This document shows, piece after piece, positions 8,848 to 16,793 of a stretch of DNA of 53,803 bases. The notes below the pieces were generated by a model. The model saw only the letters and a list, made by a program, of their open reading frames with translations. It had not been told where the DNA came from and did no database searches. The DNA lies in the NCBI GenBank assembly GCA_003452695.1, contig DMNP01000319.1:24345-78147 (forward strand), in the 5' to 3' direction. The stretch is from Eggerthellaceae bacterium (GTDB taxonomy: Bacteria; Actinomycetota; Coriobacteriia; Coriobacteriales; Eggerthellaceae). The translations under genes were made by a program, and so were the position numbers. Numbering within the stretch: the first letter of the stretch is position 1; the number at the start of each line of letters is the position of its first letter.

Positions 8848-9792
8848 TCACACTACCTTATTCAGAGCGTATTCGATAAGCGCCGTGCAAAGCTCTGGAA
8901 ACGTCATCCCCCCTGCTCGTGCCGCATCTGGCAGAAGCGACGTAGCAGTCATACCGGGAATGGTGTTCGTTTCCAAAATCCACGGTTTGCCGTTTTCATC
9001 GATTATGAAATCGGAGCGCGAAACACCGCTGCATCCCAGCGCATGATGGGCGCGAATGGCAAATTCCTGCGCGACGGAAGTTATCTCTTCGGGCATCGGA
9101 GCAGGGCAAATGTGCTCGGATCCGCCAGGTGCATATTTCGATTCGAAATCATAGAATTCGCCTTTTGGAACTATCTGTATAACGGGAAGCGCATATGCAT
9201 CGTCGTTGCCGAGTATCGCTACGGTAATCTCGTCGCCCTTCACGAATTTCTCTATGACGATAAGCGAATCTATTTCCAGCACGCGCTCTATTGTCTGTTC
9301 AAGTTCGCCAACCTCTTCAACAATCTCCACGCCCAAGGCACTGCCTTCGGTTGCAGGCTTCACGACGCAAGGAACGCCTATCTTGTTCACTATTTCATCG
9401 CGGTTATATTCCTTTCCCCGCTCTATTGTCATCGATGGGGCAGTGGGAATTCCCGCATTCTCGTAGAGGATTTTCGATTTGGCCTTGTCCATGGCAATCG
9501 CAGACGCCTGAATACCTGAACAGGTATAGGGTATGCCCAGAAGCTCCAGCATGCCTTGAACCGTTCCGTCTTCTCCCATCTTTCCATGCAAGCAGAGGAA
9601 AGCTACGTCGTAGGTATTATCGATAAGCTTCTTCAGATCTTCTTTGGATGCAGGATCTATCCAATCAACATCATAGCCTGCCTCGAGAAGAGCCTCGCGC
9701 GCGCCGTTTCCGGAATTGATGGAAATAGAGCGTTCACCGCTCGTTCCACCTGCCAACAATGCAACCTTACATTTGCTTGGTATGACAGCCAC
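8848..9792 (-). CDS. ddl: D-alanine--D-alanine ligase
   Basis: It joins two D-Ala molecules using ATP to supply the D-Ala-D-Ala end of peptidoglycan stem peptides. The 314-residue protein shows the family layout: N-terminal VALLAGGTSGERS, the HGKMGEDGTVQG block, the substrate-loop region CSGIQASAIAMDK, the ATP-grasp lysine in VVKPATEGSALGV, and the metal-binding ending DENGKPWILETNTIPGMT. I chose the GTG at 9792 because AGAGG stands 6 nt upstream; another in-frame GTG at 9837 would add 15 residues but has no well-placed ribosome-binding site. A TTGACA/TTTAAC promoter lies about 100 bp upstream. Peptidoglycan neighbours such as murF are absent here. Confidence 0.93.
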   Translation of the reverse strand: MAVIPSKCKVALLAGGTSGERSISINSGNGAREALLEAGYDVDWIDPASKEDLKKLIDNTYDVAFLCLHGKMGEDGTVQGMLELLGIPYTCSGIQASAIAMDKAKSKILYENAGIPTAPSMTIERGKEYNRDEIVNKIGVPCVVKPATEGSALGVEIVEEVGELEQTIERVLEIDSLIVIEKFVKGDEITVAILGNDDAYALPVIQIVPKGEFYDFESKYAPGGSEHICPAPMPEEITSVAQEFAIRAHHALGCSGVSRSDFIIDENGKPWILETNTIPGMTATSLLPDAARAGGMTFPELCTALIEYALNKVV

Positions 9793-9887
9793 TTTTGTCC
9801 TCTTCCCTCTCGCTTCAACTTCTTCGACGTTCCTCACAGAATGGCCGGTTCACCTGTTTCACGCGTTCTGGGCTTGCCCATTTGAAA

Positions 9888-9917
9888 GTTAAACGCCAAC
9901 GGGTGAAACCTTGTCAA
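9888..9917 (-). promoter_or_regulatory. Sigma-70-type promoter for ddl
   Basis: On the minus strand TTGACA (9917-9912) and TTTAAC (9893-9888) are 18 bp apart. The predicted transcription start near 9881 leaves a leader of about 90 nt before the GTG at 9792. The second parS site lies immediately upstream. Confidence 0.55.
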
Positions 9918-9941
9918 GTATAACAAAGGGAACACGGCCTA

Positions 9942-9957
9942 TGTTTCACGTGAAACA
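9942..9957. promoter_or_regulatory. parS: parS site 2
   Basis: A perfect TGTTTCACGTGAAACA in the divergent intergenic region between ddl and rlmN, 24 bp upstream of the ddl -35 hexamer. ParB spreading from it could influence both promoters; that is inference. Confidence 0.95.
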
Positions 9958-10064
9958 TCATCGCGTTACCGCCCATGGCCGACCCGTTATACTCTATGCA
10001 ACCCGCAGAATCCCCCTTGCCACCCTCCCCGTCCACGCCGCTGGCCCGGTAGCAAGAAGTAACT

Positions 10065-10070
10065 TATAAT
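10065..10070 (+). promoter_or_regulatory. -10 element giving a near-leaderless rlmN transcript
   Basis: A consensus TATAAT ends 6 bp before the rlmN ATG (10077), and no Shine-Dalgarno sequence separates them. Transcription would start at or next to the A of the ATG, producing a leaderless mRNA, a mode common in actinobacteria. No clear -35 hexamer is visible. Confidence 0.55.
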
Positions 10071-10076
10071 CTCCCC

Positions 10077-11129
10077 ATGGAAACACCGATTAAATCCTTA
10101 TCGCTGGAAGAGATACACCGACTTCTCGAACGGGAAGGTCTTCCCTCTTTCAGAGCCGACCAAATCGTTTCGTGGATATACGCCAAGGGTTCGTCATCAT
10201 ATGACGAAATGACCAACCTGCCAAAAGCTCTCCGAACCTCCCTCCCGGAGCGTTTCCCGCTGAATCCGTCGAGCGTCCATGCAAAGCGGGAATCCCAAGA
10301 TGGCTCACGCAAGTACCTCGTTCGCTTCGGGGACGGCGTCGTAACCGAGACAGTGGGCCTTCCCTCTTCCGATGGAAGGCTTACCGTGTGCGCTTCGAGT
10401 CAGGCGGGTTGTTCGATGGGATGCATTTTCTGCGCCACGGGAAAGGCGGGGCTTACACGCAACCTGTTGCCGGGAGAAATCGTGGACCAGGTGAACATCG
10501 TTCAAAAGGATTTTAATCGACGGGTCACCAACGTGGTGGTCATGGGGCAAGGAGAACCCTTCGCCAACTTCGACAACACTATCGCAGCGCTAAGGATAAT
10601 GAACCACCCCAAGCTTTTGAATATAGGAGCGCGCCATATAACGGTATCCACGTGCGGATTGCTGTCGGGTATTCGAAAATTTTCCGATTTGACAGAACAA
10701 TTCACGTTGGCCGTATCGCTTCATTCCGCGCTTCAACCGATTCGCGACCGGATAATGCCTTCGCTACGATCCCAACCTCTCGAATCGCTTAAACAAGAGC
10801 TTGCTTCATACGAGAAGAAAAGGGGAAGACGATATACGTTCGAATACGCGCTCATGAACGATGTTAACGATTCCCCCAAAGACCTTCAGGCGCTCATAGA
10901 CTTCTGCACTGGAATGCTCTGTCATGTGAACCTGATACCTTTAAACGATATGGGGGATTCTTCATTGAAGGGCTCGGACAGGAAAATCCTTTCCCATTGG
11001 CTCGACGAACTCGAAGCACATGGCATAGCCGCTTCCATTCGCAAATCGAGGGGAGCCGATATAGAAGCCGCATGCGGACAGCTCGTTGCCTCGTATTCAA
11101 GGGGCGATGCAGCCGGGCCCGCACAATAG
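10077..11129 (+). CDS. rlmN: 23S rRNA (A2503-C2) / tRNA (A37-C2) methyltransferase, radical SAM
   Basis: RlmN methylates C2 of A2503 in 23S rRNA and of A37 in some tRNAs by a radical SAM mechanism. The 350-residue protein has the N-terminal helical RNA-binding domain (FRADQIVSWIY), the [4Fe-4S] motif C112-SMG-C116-IF-C119, a GEP-type SAM motif (MGQGEPFANFDN) and the C-terminal methyl-accepting cysteine in DIEAACGQL (C333). These support RlmN; Cfr cannot be fully excluded on motifs alone, but a single chromosomal copy beside housekeeping genes points to RlmN. It is convergent with parB. The start is fixed by family length and by the adjacent TATAAT. Confidence 0.95.
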   Translation: METPIKSLSLEEIHRLLEREGLPSFRADQIVSWIYAKGSSSYDEMTNLPKALRTSLPERFPLNPSSVHAKRESQDGSRKYLVRFGDGVVTETVGLPSSDGRLTVCASSQAGCSMGCIFCATGKAGLTRNLLPGEIVDQVNIVQKDFNRRVTNVVVMGQGEPFANFDNTIAALRIMNHPKLLNIGARHITVSTCGLLSGIRKFSDLTEQFTLAVSLHSALQPIRDRIMPSLRSQPLESLKQELASYEKKRGRRYTFEYALMNDVNDSPKDLQALIDFCTGMLCHVNLIPLNDMGDSSLKGSDRKILSHWLDELEAHGIAASIRKSRGADIEAACGQLVASYSRGDAAGPAQ

Positions 11130-11161
11130 GCAGCCGAGGAAACGTTGCTTGATCGATTCGT

Positions 11162-11198
11162 ATTGCCTTTCACGGCCAGGTTCGCGGTGAAAGGCAAT
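11162..11198. terminator. Hairpin between convergent rlmN and parB
   Basis: ATTGCCTTTCAC (11162-11173) pairs perfectly with 11187-11198 around a 13-nt loop. A second, GC-rich hairpin has arms AGGTAGC/GCTACCT at 11243-11249 and 11273-11279, directly next to the parB stop codon. Neither has a strong T-tract, but both lie between convergent genes, so a bidirectional terminator role is likely. Confidence 0.5.
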
Positions 11199-11279
11199 CC
11201 AGCGTGGAACAAGGAAGTCGAATACGTGCCGAGTCGCTCTACAGGTAGCTGCCCACGGCCCGGCCGGCGGCGGCTACCT

Positions 11280-12353
11280 CTATTGCGATGCTATCTTGCG
11301 ATAGAGCCTTTCTAAATCCGCTTCGTCCTTGAACGATATCTCTATTTTATTCTGTCCCTTAACGCTCTTTATCTTCACATCCGTTTCCAACGTGTCCTTC
11401 AGGGCGCGCGCCACCGTCTTATAGGACTTGGGAGCTTGCACTTTCTCGGATGTGTCTCTCTTCTGGCCTTTTCCCGCAATCTGCTTTGCTATTCGCTCGG
11501 CATCGCGCACCGACAACTTTTCCTCCATCAGCTTGTCGGTTAGCTTGATCCTTCCTTCTTTGCTCGGTATCGAAAGAATCGCACGGGCATGGCCTGCGGT
11601 TATCTTTTCCTCGAAGAGCAGCTGCTGGGCTTCTTCGGGCAGCTCGAGCAGGCGCAGGGCGTTCGTGATGGTGGTTCGACCCTTGCTTACGGCCTGAGCC
11701 ACTTCCGATTGGGTCATCTTGCCACGTTCCATCATGCGCCTATAGCCATACGCCTCTTCGATGGGGTTAAGGTCGCTGCGCTGTATGTTCTCTATCAGGG
11801 CAAGTATGACGGTTTCCTCGTCGTCTGCTTCCTTTATCCTGATGGGAACCTTCTCCATTCCTAAGGTCTTGCATGCTTGCCAACGGCGCTCTCCGGCTAT
11901 TATTTCGTACATGTCCCCCACAGGGCGCACGAGAATGGGCTGCAGCAGCCCATTCTTGCGGATGGATTGGGCGAGCTCTTCTAAATCTTCCTTCTTGAAA
12001 TTTATGCGCGGCTGGTTAGGATTGGGCTTCACGAGGTCTATATTCACCTCTATGCCCTCGCTTCCCTCCCCGTCTTTCCTCGCAGCTTGCTGTACGGGAA
12101 CAACAGGGGGTTTCTTAGGCGGGGCGACTGGACCCGGCACCTTGCGTTCCACAACCCCCTTTATCGTTATATTGTCTTCCTTGCTCGAGTAGATTACCTC
12201 TTCCTGGGCGGAAGCATCTCCCGTTTCTCGAACAGTTTCGTCCTTTTCCCGGGATACCTGCGATTCGTCTTTCTCGGTTGCAGATACTTCTTCGAAATCC
12301 CCACCGAGCAAGGAATCCAGACCCCTGCCTAGACCGCTTCTCTGCTTAGCCAC
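11280..12353 (-). CDS. parB: Chromosome-partitioning protein ParB
   Basis: ParB binds parS, hydrolyses CTP, slides along DNA as a clamp and works with ParA/SMC in origin segregation. The 357-residue protein has the N-terminal ParA-interacting peptide (KQRSGLGRGLDSLLGG), a charged linker, the ParB/Srx CTP-binding core with NPNQPR, GERRW and ENIQRSDLNPIEEA, a helix-turn-helix (TQSEVAQAVSKGRTTITNAL) and a C-terminal dimerisation segment. I chose the GTG at 12353: it overlaps the parA stop, has AAGGAAG upstream, and starts exactly at the conserved N-terminus. Three perfect parS sites lie within 6 kb. Confidence 0.96.
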   Translation of the reverse strand: MAKQRSGLGRGLDSLLGGDFEEVSATEKDESQVSREKDETVRETGDASAQEEVIYSSKEDNITIKGVVERKVPGPVAPPKKPPVVPVQQAARKDGEGSEGIEVNIDLVKPNPNQPRINFKKEDLEELAQSIRKNGLLQPILVRPVGDMYEIIAGERRWQACKTLGMEKVPIRIKEADDEETVILALIENIQRSDLNPIEEAYGYRRMMERGKMTQSEVAQAVSKGRTTITNALRLLELPEEAQQLLFEEKITAGHARAILSIPSKEGRIKLTDKLMEEKLSVRDAERIAKQIAGKGQKRDTSEKVQAPKSYKTVARALKDTLETDVKIKSVKGQNKIEISFKDEADLERLYRKIASQ

Positions 12354-13296
12354 GCTCGACCACTTCCTTTGCAAGGTTCACATACGCTGCAGCTCCCTTT
12401 CCCAATGGATCGTATTGGGTTATGGGAACGCCATAGCTCGGCGCTTCCGAAAGCTTCACTGTTCTCGGTATGATCGTTTCGAATACTTGTTTACCGAAAT
12501 ATTTCCTTACCTCTGCCGCCACCTGCCGCGAGAGGGTCGTCCTCCCATCGTACATGGTGAGCAGGATGCCGAAAATCTCGAGTGACGGATTAAGCCTTGT
12601 TTTGACACGTTTCATCGATTCAAGGAGTTTTGTCACACCTTCCAATGCGTAGAACTCCGTCTGGATGGGGATGATGAGCTTGTCGGCCGCCACGAGGGAA
12701 TTGACGGTGAGCAATCCGAGAGAAGGGGGACAATCGATGAAAACATAGTCATACGCGCCCCTTAGCTCGGCTATGGCATCTTTCAGCCGGCTTTCCCGTG
12801 CCATTTCGGATACCAATTCGACTTCAGCTCCAGCGAGGTTAATGGTGGCGGGAACGAGATCGAGGTTCTGCATTACCGACGCAATGACGGCATCGCGCAT
12901 GGAAAGGTCCTCGAGAAGCACGTTGTACACGCAAGCCTTCAACTGCTTCTTTTCTATACCCAATCCGCTGGTGGAATTGCCCTGAGGGTCCAAATCTACC
13001 AGCAGGACCTTCTTGCCCATTTCCCCCAAGGCGGCAGACAGGTTAACCGCGGTCGTGGATTTTCCCACTCCGCCTTTCTGGTTGATGATGGCCACCACCA
13101 TCGTGCGGGAAGGCGCCTTGTGCTCGTGGCTCACTTCTTCCCGAACAACGTCCTGCGCGTCTTCGCCAAACGAGATGGATCCTTCGCCCGATTCAAGGGC
13201 GGGTGAAAGAGGGCCTCGGGAAGAAGCTTCTTCTCGGCCTTGGCCTTCTCCGGTCAAGGCTGCCTCTCGTTTCTTGAAATTATCGAAGATTCCCAT
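12346..13296 (-). CDS. parA: Chromosome-partitioning ATPase ParA (Soj)
   Basis: ParA is a deviant-Walker ATPase that forms ATP-dependent dimers on the nucleoid and moves ParB-parS complexes. The 316-residue protein has an N-terminal extension of about 80 charged residues, unusual for a Soj-type ParA, then the deviant Walker A INQKGGVGKSTTAVNL, Walker A' LLVDLDPQGNSTSGLG and Walker B YVFIDCPPSLG. The ATG at 13296 follows AAGGGAG by 5 nt; a TTG 15 nt upstream is less likely. It overlaps parB by 8 nt, so translation is coupled. The extension may mediate membrane or partner contacts; that is inference. Confidence 0.95.
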   Translation of the reverse strand: MGIFDNFKKREAALTGEGQGREEASSRGPLSPALESGEGSISFGEDAQDVVREEVSHEHKAPSRTMVVAIINQKGGVGKSTTAVNLSAALGEMGKKVLLVDLDPQGNSTSGLGIEKKQLKACVYNVLLEDLSMRDAVIASVMQNLDLVPATINLAGAEVELVSEMARESRLKDAIAELRGAYDYVFIDCPPSLGLLTVNSLVAADKLIIPIQTEFYALEGVTKLLESMKRVKTRLNPSLEIFGILLTMYDGRTTLSRQVAAEVRKYFGKQVFETIIPRTVKLSEAPSYGVPITQYDPLGKGAAAYVNLAKEVVERG

Positions 13297-13746
13297 CCGA
13301 GCTCCCTTCAACCATGCACTTCATGTCCATTGCACAACATCCGATGCCTTGGCAGGCATCGCTTCTTCCCCCGCCTCACCCGAAGCAGGGTTGTTCGTAT
13401 CTCGTTGCAAGCCACGGACAGGCAGATTCGTTGCCCTTGCGTGGCTTGAAGCAAACGCAATGCATATTGAACGCAGATAGCTCAAATGGCTTGTTCTTCC
13501 GTCTTCTACAGTTATGTTGCATTTATACGGAGAAGCTGGTGCTTCGTTCCTGTGTTGCCATGATACCAATTGAAGGTATCGGTAGCGGTCAGAAAAACGT
13601 TGGGACAGCCACATTCATCGATGTTTCACGTGAAACATCTTCTTCAAGAAAGCGCTTATCCACCGCTTCCGGGCCAGCGGTCGTCGCAATATCCCCCTTA
13701 GCTTGCGGGGTCTACGTGGACGAGAGCTCGTCTCACCAAGGAGATG
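13297..13746. other. Intergenic region upstream of parA
   Basis: These 450 bp separate the parA start from the rsmG stop. They contain the third parS site (13622-13637), a small hairpin GATGCCT/AGGCATC (13341-13358) and a longer imperfect one built on AAGCCACG/CGTGGCTT. A TATAAA on the minus strand near 13525 might be the parA -10. A + strand open frame (13314-13823) crosses the region but shows no family signature and runs antisense into rsmG, so I do not call a gene. Confidence 0.5.
13622..13637. promoter_or_regulatory. parS: parS site 3
   Basis: A perfect TGTTTCACGTGAAACA between rsmG and parA, 326 bp upstream of the parA start. A parS site close to its own parAB operon is common in bacteria. 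Confidence 0.95.
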
Positions 13747-14436
13747 CTATAGGGGATTTTTCTGCGCTTGTCCTTCTAGGCGAGGAAGTTTCATCTTGGG
13801 GGGCGCCACGCTTTCGAACGTGACGATACGACGTTCGTAGGCACCCCCGAGCATGAAATTCCTATCGCCTACGAGTCGCATCCCCGTCGTATCGCATACG
13901 CGGATGGCATCCTTCATTTCCCCTTCCTCTACATGCGATTTGTAGAAGATGGCCCTGCCGCCGCGCTTCAACAGGGGGGCCGACAACTCCAGGAGCACTG
14001 AAAGCTTGGCCAGGGCGCGCGCGGTGATAACGCAGAAGGCATTGGGGTTCTTCCTGGCATACAGCTCCGCCCTGCCGGCATACACGCCGATGGTCGATTC
14101 CAGCCCCAAAGATTCCACGATGCCCTGGACTGCGTTCATCTTCTTCATCCGCGCATCGATGAGAAGCGTCTTTCTACCGGTAGCTATGGCAAGGGGAATA
14201 CCCGGGAATCCAGCGCCGCTCCCAAGGTCTGCATAGGGTCCCTCCGGCGCTTCCTTCATTTCGGGAAGGGCCCCAAGGGAATCTTCCACGTGAAGAAGCA
14301 TTCCCTCTTCGCCATCGGCTATGCGCGTAAGGTTCATCTTCTCGTTAAGCTTCATCACCATCTGAAGATGGCGGCGCATTAATTCCTGTTGGCTGGAATC
14401 AAGGGAAGTGAACATAGGATAATTGGAGATGTCCAT
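13747..14436 (-). CDS. rsmG: 16S rRNA (guanine527-N7)-methyltransferase RsmG (GidB)
   Basis: RsmG methylates N7 of G527 in 16S rRNA using SAM; its loss gives low-level streptomycin resistance in several bacteria. The 229-residue protein has the family pattern: KLNEKMNLTRI near the N-terminus, HVEDSLG, the SAM-binding loop YADLGSGAGFPGIPLA, the second motif LLIDARMKKMNAV, and ITARALAKLSVLLEL. I chose the ATG at 14436, preceded by CGAGGA at 6 nt; the frame stays open upstream only through the palindromic element. It lies between jag and parA as in many bacteria. Confidence 0.95.
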   Translation of the reverse strand: MDISNYPMFTSLDSSQQELMRRHLQMVMKLNEKMNLTRIADGEEGMLLHVEDSLGALPEMKEAPEGPYADLGSGAGFPGIPLAIATGRKTLLIDARMKKMNAVQGIVESLGLESTIGVYAGRAELYARKNPNAFCVITARALAKLSVLLELSAPLLKRGGRAIFYKSHVEEGEMKDAIRVCDTTGMRLVGDRNFMLGGAYERRIVTFESVAPPKMKLPRLEGQAQKNPL

Positions 14437-14463
14437 GCAAGTCCTCGAATGATCGTCGGGTTT

Positions 14464-14618
14464 GTCACCCTGCGGCTTCGGGCGCCGGCGCGCGGGGCAC
14501 GGAGAGGGGTGAGGGCGATTCCGCAGGCACATACTTTAAGAATTCTAAAGTTAGCCGAGGACAAGACCGAATCCCCTCTCCGTGCCCCGCGCGCCGGCGC
14601 CCGAAGCCGCAGGGTGAC
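14464..14618. repeat. Perfect 46-bp inverted repeat, 155-bp palindromic element
   Basis: The arms 14464-14509 and 14573-14618 are exact reverse complements, very GC-rich, starting GTCACCCTGCGGCTTCGGG. The 63-nt loop is AT-rich, and the centre of symmetry falls at an inner palindrome around GAATTC (14540-14545). The element sits in the rsmG leader, just downstream of the jag terminator. Because of its symmetry both strands show near-identical spurious reading frames. It looks like a small mobile palindromic element or a cruciform-forming spacer; no transposase or clear target-site duplication is seen. Confidence 0.85.
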
Positions 14619-14636
14619 ATCTGGTTTCATCAATTG

Positions 14637-14660
14637 AAAGGGCCCTGCGAAGGGCCCTTT
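14637..14660. terminator. Intrinsic terminator-like hairpin after jag
   Basis: AAAGGGCCC (14637-14645) pairs with GGGCCCTTT (14652-14660) around a 6-nt loop. On the minus strand it starts 10 nt after the jag stop codon and ends in TTT. It is the likely end of the rpmH-rnpA-yidD-yidC-jag transcript. Confidence 0.7.
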
Positions 14661-14669
14661 GTCTTGCGT

Positions 14670-15254
14670 TTACTTCACTGGAACGATAACCACGTGCCTC
14701 CCGGTGCCCTCTCCTTCGGATGCCGTGTTCACACGCGGATCGTCCCGGAGGGCCACATGGATTATCCGGCGCTCGTAGGGCGTCATGGGCCTGAGTTTCA
14801 CGCTGTGCCCCCGAGATGCGGCCTTGCTCGCAGATGAGCGTGCCAGCGATTCCAGCTTCTGCCTCTGACGGTTCTTGTAGCTTTCCACGTCGATGATCAC
14901 CGGGAAACGATACCCGATCTTGCGTACCGTAATGGCCGAGATCAGGAATTGAAGCGCCTCGAGGGTCTTGCCATGACGCCCGATAAGCACCGCCAGGTCG
15001 TCACCGGTAATATCCAGGATAAGCTCGCCTTCGTCGCCTTCGTATTCGTCGATGGTCACCTCTCCCACGTTGAAATACTTCAACACGTCCCGAAGGGCGG
15101 CGATGGCGGTATCCGCTATTTCGTCGAGCTGCTCGTCGGTCAGGTGCAGCTTGCCGTCGTCGGCCGCCTCTTCCCCTTCGTCCGCTTCCAGCTCTTCGAC
15201 CATTTCCTCTTCCTCTATCTGGCCAGTTTCCATCTCTTCCATTTCCTCGTTCAT
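14670..15254 (-). CDS. jag: RNA-binding protein KhpB/Jag (KH + R3H domains)
   Basis: The family binds RNA and affects cell elongation and division through post-transcriptional control, often with KhpA. The 194-residue protein has a very acidic N-terminal 40 residues, a KH domain with the loop VLIGRHGKTLEALQFL, and a C-terminal R3H-type region (YERRIIHVALRDD...) ending in HVVIVPVK. The Jag_N domain of Firmicute homologues is replaced by the short acidic tail. GGAG stands 6 nt before the ATG. It is last in the ribosomal-protein/membrane-insertion operon, its usual place. Confidence 0.93.
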   Translation of the reverse strand: MNEEMEEMETGQIEEEEMVEELEADEGEEAADDGKLHLTDEQLDEIADTAIAALRDVLKYFNVGEVTIDEYEGDEGELILDITGDDLAVLIGRHGKTLEALQFLISAITVRKIGYRFPVIIDVESYKNRQRQKLESLARSSASKAASRGHSVKLRPMTPYERRIIHVALRDDPRVNTASEGEGTGRHVVIVPVK

Positions 15255-15329
15255 GGAACGCTCCTTACTTCACGTTGGCGCATTTTTTCATGCACCGATC
15301 GGTTGTTGCCTCTTCCTCCGTTAAACGTG

Positions 15330-16136
15330 CTAGCGCTTCTTGGTGGGCCGCTTCTTCTTCACCTTGCGCTCCACTTCCACCTTCACGGGAGCTACTTCTA
15401 TGATGGCCTCCTGCGCTTCGGCATCCTGTTTCCTCAGGTGGCGCATGTAAATCTGCTGGGTGGCCACGGCTATTATGCCCGACACGCCCCAGAACAGCAG
15501 AACGCCGGCGGGGGAGCTCCAGCTGACGAACAGCATCATGACGCCCATGATAATGGACATCAGGTACATCTGGTTCTTCTGCTGCTGGTCTGAATTGGTG
15601 CGCTGCTGCAGCAACATGGGAAGAAACGTTGCGCCGACGAAGATGATTATGAGCACGGCGTAGGGAATGAACGGGCCAACTCCCTTTTCAAGCATTTCGG
15701 CGGGCGTGGCCGTCAGGCTGGGCACTATGTTGTAGAAAGTGAACGTGCCATCATACTTGGGCAAATAGGTCTGGATGTTTCTGAGCACCTGGAACAGGGC
15801 GATGAAGATGGGCATCTGGATGAGCATGGGGACGCAGCTTGCCAAGGGATTGAACTTGGTCTCGGCATACAGCTTCTGCGTTTCCTCCTGCATCCTGACG
15901 GGGTCGTTTGCCCACTTCGTCTGGATCTCCTTTATCAGGGGCTGTACTTTCTGCATTTGGAAACTCGATTTGCTCTGGCTGAGCATAAGGGGCATCATCA
16001 GCAACCTGAACACGATGGTGAACAGGATGATTGCCAGACCCCAGTCCTGGGCAAGGTAGAAGAATTTCTCCACCACCCAGGCTATTCCCCAGAGTATAGC
16101 CTCCCAAATTCCGTTTACTTCCGTAATTTCCGACAT
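15330..16136 (-). CDS. yidC: Membrane protein insertase YidC/Oxa1
   Basis: YidC inserts membrane proteins alone or with SecYEG. The 268-residue protein is of the short Gram-positive type, without the large periplasmic domain of E. coli YidC. It has the first transmembrane segment near residues 16-45, the hydrophilic-groove region after LLMMPLMLSQSKSS, the charged cytoplasmic hairpin (QPLIKEIQTKWAND...), and further segments at NPLASCVPMLIQMPIFIALF and toward residue 225. The basic C-terminal tail (KVKKKRPTKKR) should bind ribosomes, as in Gram-positive paralogues. GGAAAGG precedes the ATG. It lies 38 nt after yidD. Confidence 0.95.
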   Translation of the reverse strand: MSEITEVNGIWEAILWGIAWVVEKFFYLAQDWGLAIILFTIVFRLLMMPLMLSQSKSSFQMQKVQPLIKEIQTKWANDPVRMQEETQKLYAETKFNPLASCVPMLIQMPIFIALFQVLRNIQTYLPKYDGTFTFYNIVPSLTATPAEMLEKGVGPFIPYAVLIIIFVGATFLPMLLQQRTNSDQQQKNQMYLMSIIMGVMMLFVSWSSPAGVLLFWGVSGIIAVATQQIYMRHLRKQDAEAQEAIIEVAPVKVEVERKVKKKRPTKKR

Positions 16137-16174
16137 ACACCTTTCCTTCCTCTATACCAAAGGGGCGCGCTTCC

Positions 16175-16471
16175 CTACGGAAGGGGATCGTAACCGTAAG
16201 GGCCCCCCGGACGACAACGAGAGAGACGAGAGAGCGTCAGCTTCAACGCTTTGAAGAATCCGTATTTCTGAAACGCCTGCAAACCATACGACGAGCACGT
16301 CGGCTCGAACCGGCAACATCCCGCAAGATGGGGGGATAGGGCAAACTGATAGAACCTGATAACAAGAACGGCCATCTTGCAGGCTATGCTCTTCACGCGA
16401 CGGGGAGCAGATTCCGCCCCGTCGTTGAATTCGTGGCGAACTTCGCTGCGCACGTTATCCACGGCCCACAC
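16175..16471 (-). CDS. yidD: Membrane protein insertion efficiency factor YidD
   Basis: YidD is a small membrane-associated protein that aids YidC-dependent insertion. The signature RFYQFALSP...CRFEPTCSSYGLQAFQKYG and the ending CRPGGPYGYDPLP are typical. With the GTG at 16471 the protein has 98 residues and overlaps rnpA by 17 nt; this start has GAGG about 7 nt upstream. An internal ATG (16375) would give a 66-residue product that starts at the conserved domain but lacks a ribosome-binding site. The 32 extra residues are not conserved in the family as I know it. Confidence 0.9.
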   Translation of the reverse strand: MWAVDNVRSEVRHEFNDGAESAPRRVKSIACKMAVLVIRFYQFALSPHLAGCCRFEPTCSSYGLQAFQKYGFFKALKLTLSRLSRCRPGGPYGYDPLP

Positions 16472-16790
16472 CAGCTTTCCTCAATGCATTTGCAAGATCC
16501 GAGCGAATGTCTTTCCAAGGAGCAGAATCCATGTCCCGCCGTGCAATGAAAGCAACATCGAAGCCGTCGAACGGCCCGCCCACATCGCGGCACAATGCGC
16601 GCATGCGGCGCTTTGCCCGATTTCTCCAAACGGCATTGCCAAGCTTTTTCCCTGCTATAAAAGCAACACGACCGTCATGGTCGTGTTGCTTCTCATGCCG
16701 TAGAATTATCAAATTCAAATGAGGCGTATGAACGCGCCGTCCGCGATCGAAAAGCTCTGAGATTTCCGAACTGGACCGGATGGTCTTCAC
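16455..16790 (-). CDS. rnpA: Ribonuclease P protein component
   Basis: RnpA is the protein subunit that helps RNase P RNA bind precursor tRNA and trim its 5' end. The 111-residue protein has the helix signature GKKLGNAVWRNRAKRRMRAL with the RNR box, and the usual N-terminus SSEISELFDRGRRV. The start is a GTG 3 nt after the rpmH stop codon, so translation is coupled. The 3' end overlaps yidD by 17 nt. Confidence 0.95.
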   Translation of the reverse strand: MKTIRSSSEISELFDRGRRVHTPHLNLIILRHEKQHDHDGRVAFIAGKKLGNAVWRNRAKRRMRALCRDVGGPFDGFDVAFIARRDMDSAPWKDIRSDLANALRKAGVGRG

Positions 16791-16793
16791 GGG

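Noticed and set aside
9855..9870. Fourth parS-like site (TGTTTCACGCG...)
   Set aside because: Only the left half matches; the right half of the palindrome is absent.
13314..13823. Plus-strand frame upstream of parA
   Set aside because: No family signature, no ribosome-binding site, and it overlaps the rsmG 3' end antisense; the parS palindrome always reads as SRET/FHVKH-type peptides.
14379..14637. Two mirrored frames of 82-84 codons on opposite strands
   Set aside because: Produced by the perfect inverted repeat; both encode the same Arg/Ala-rich peptide block.
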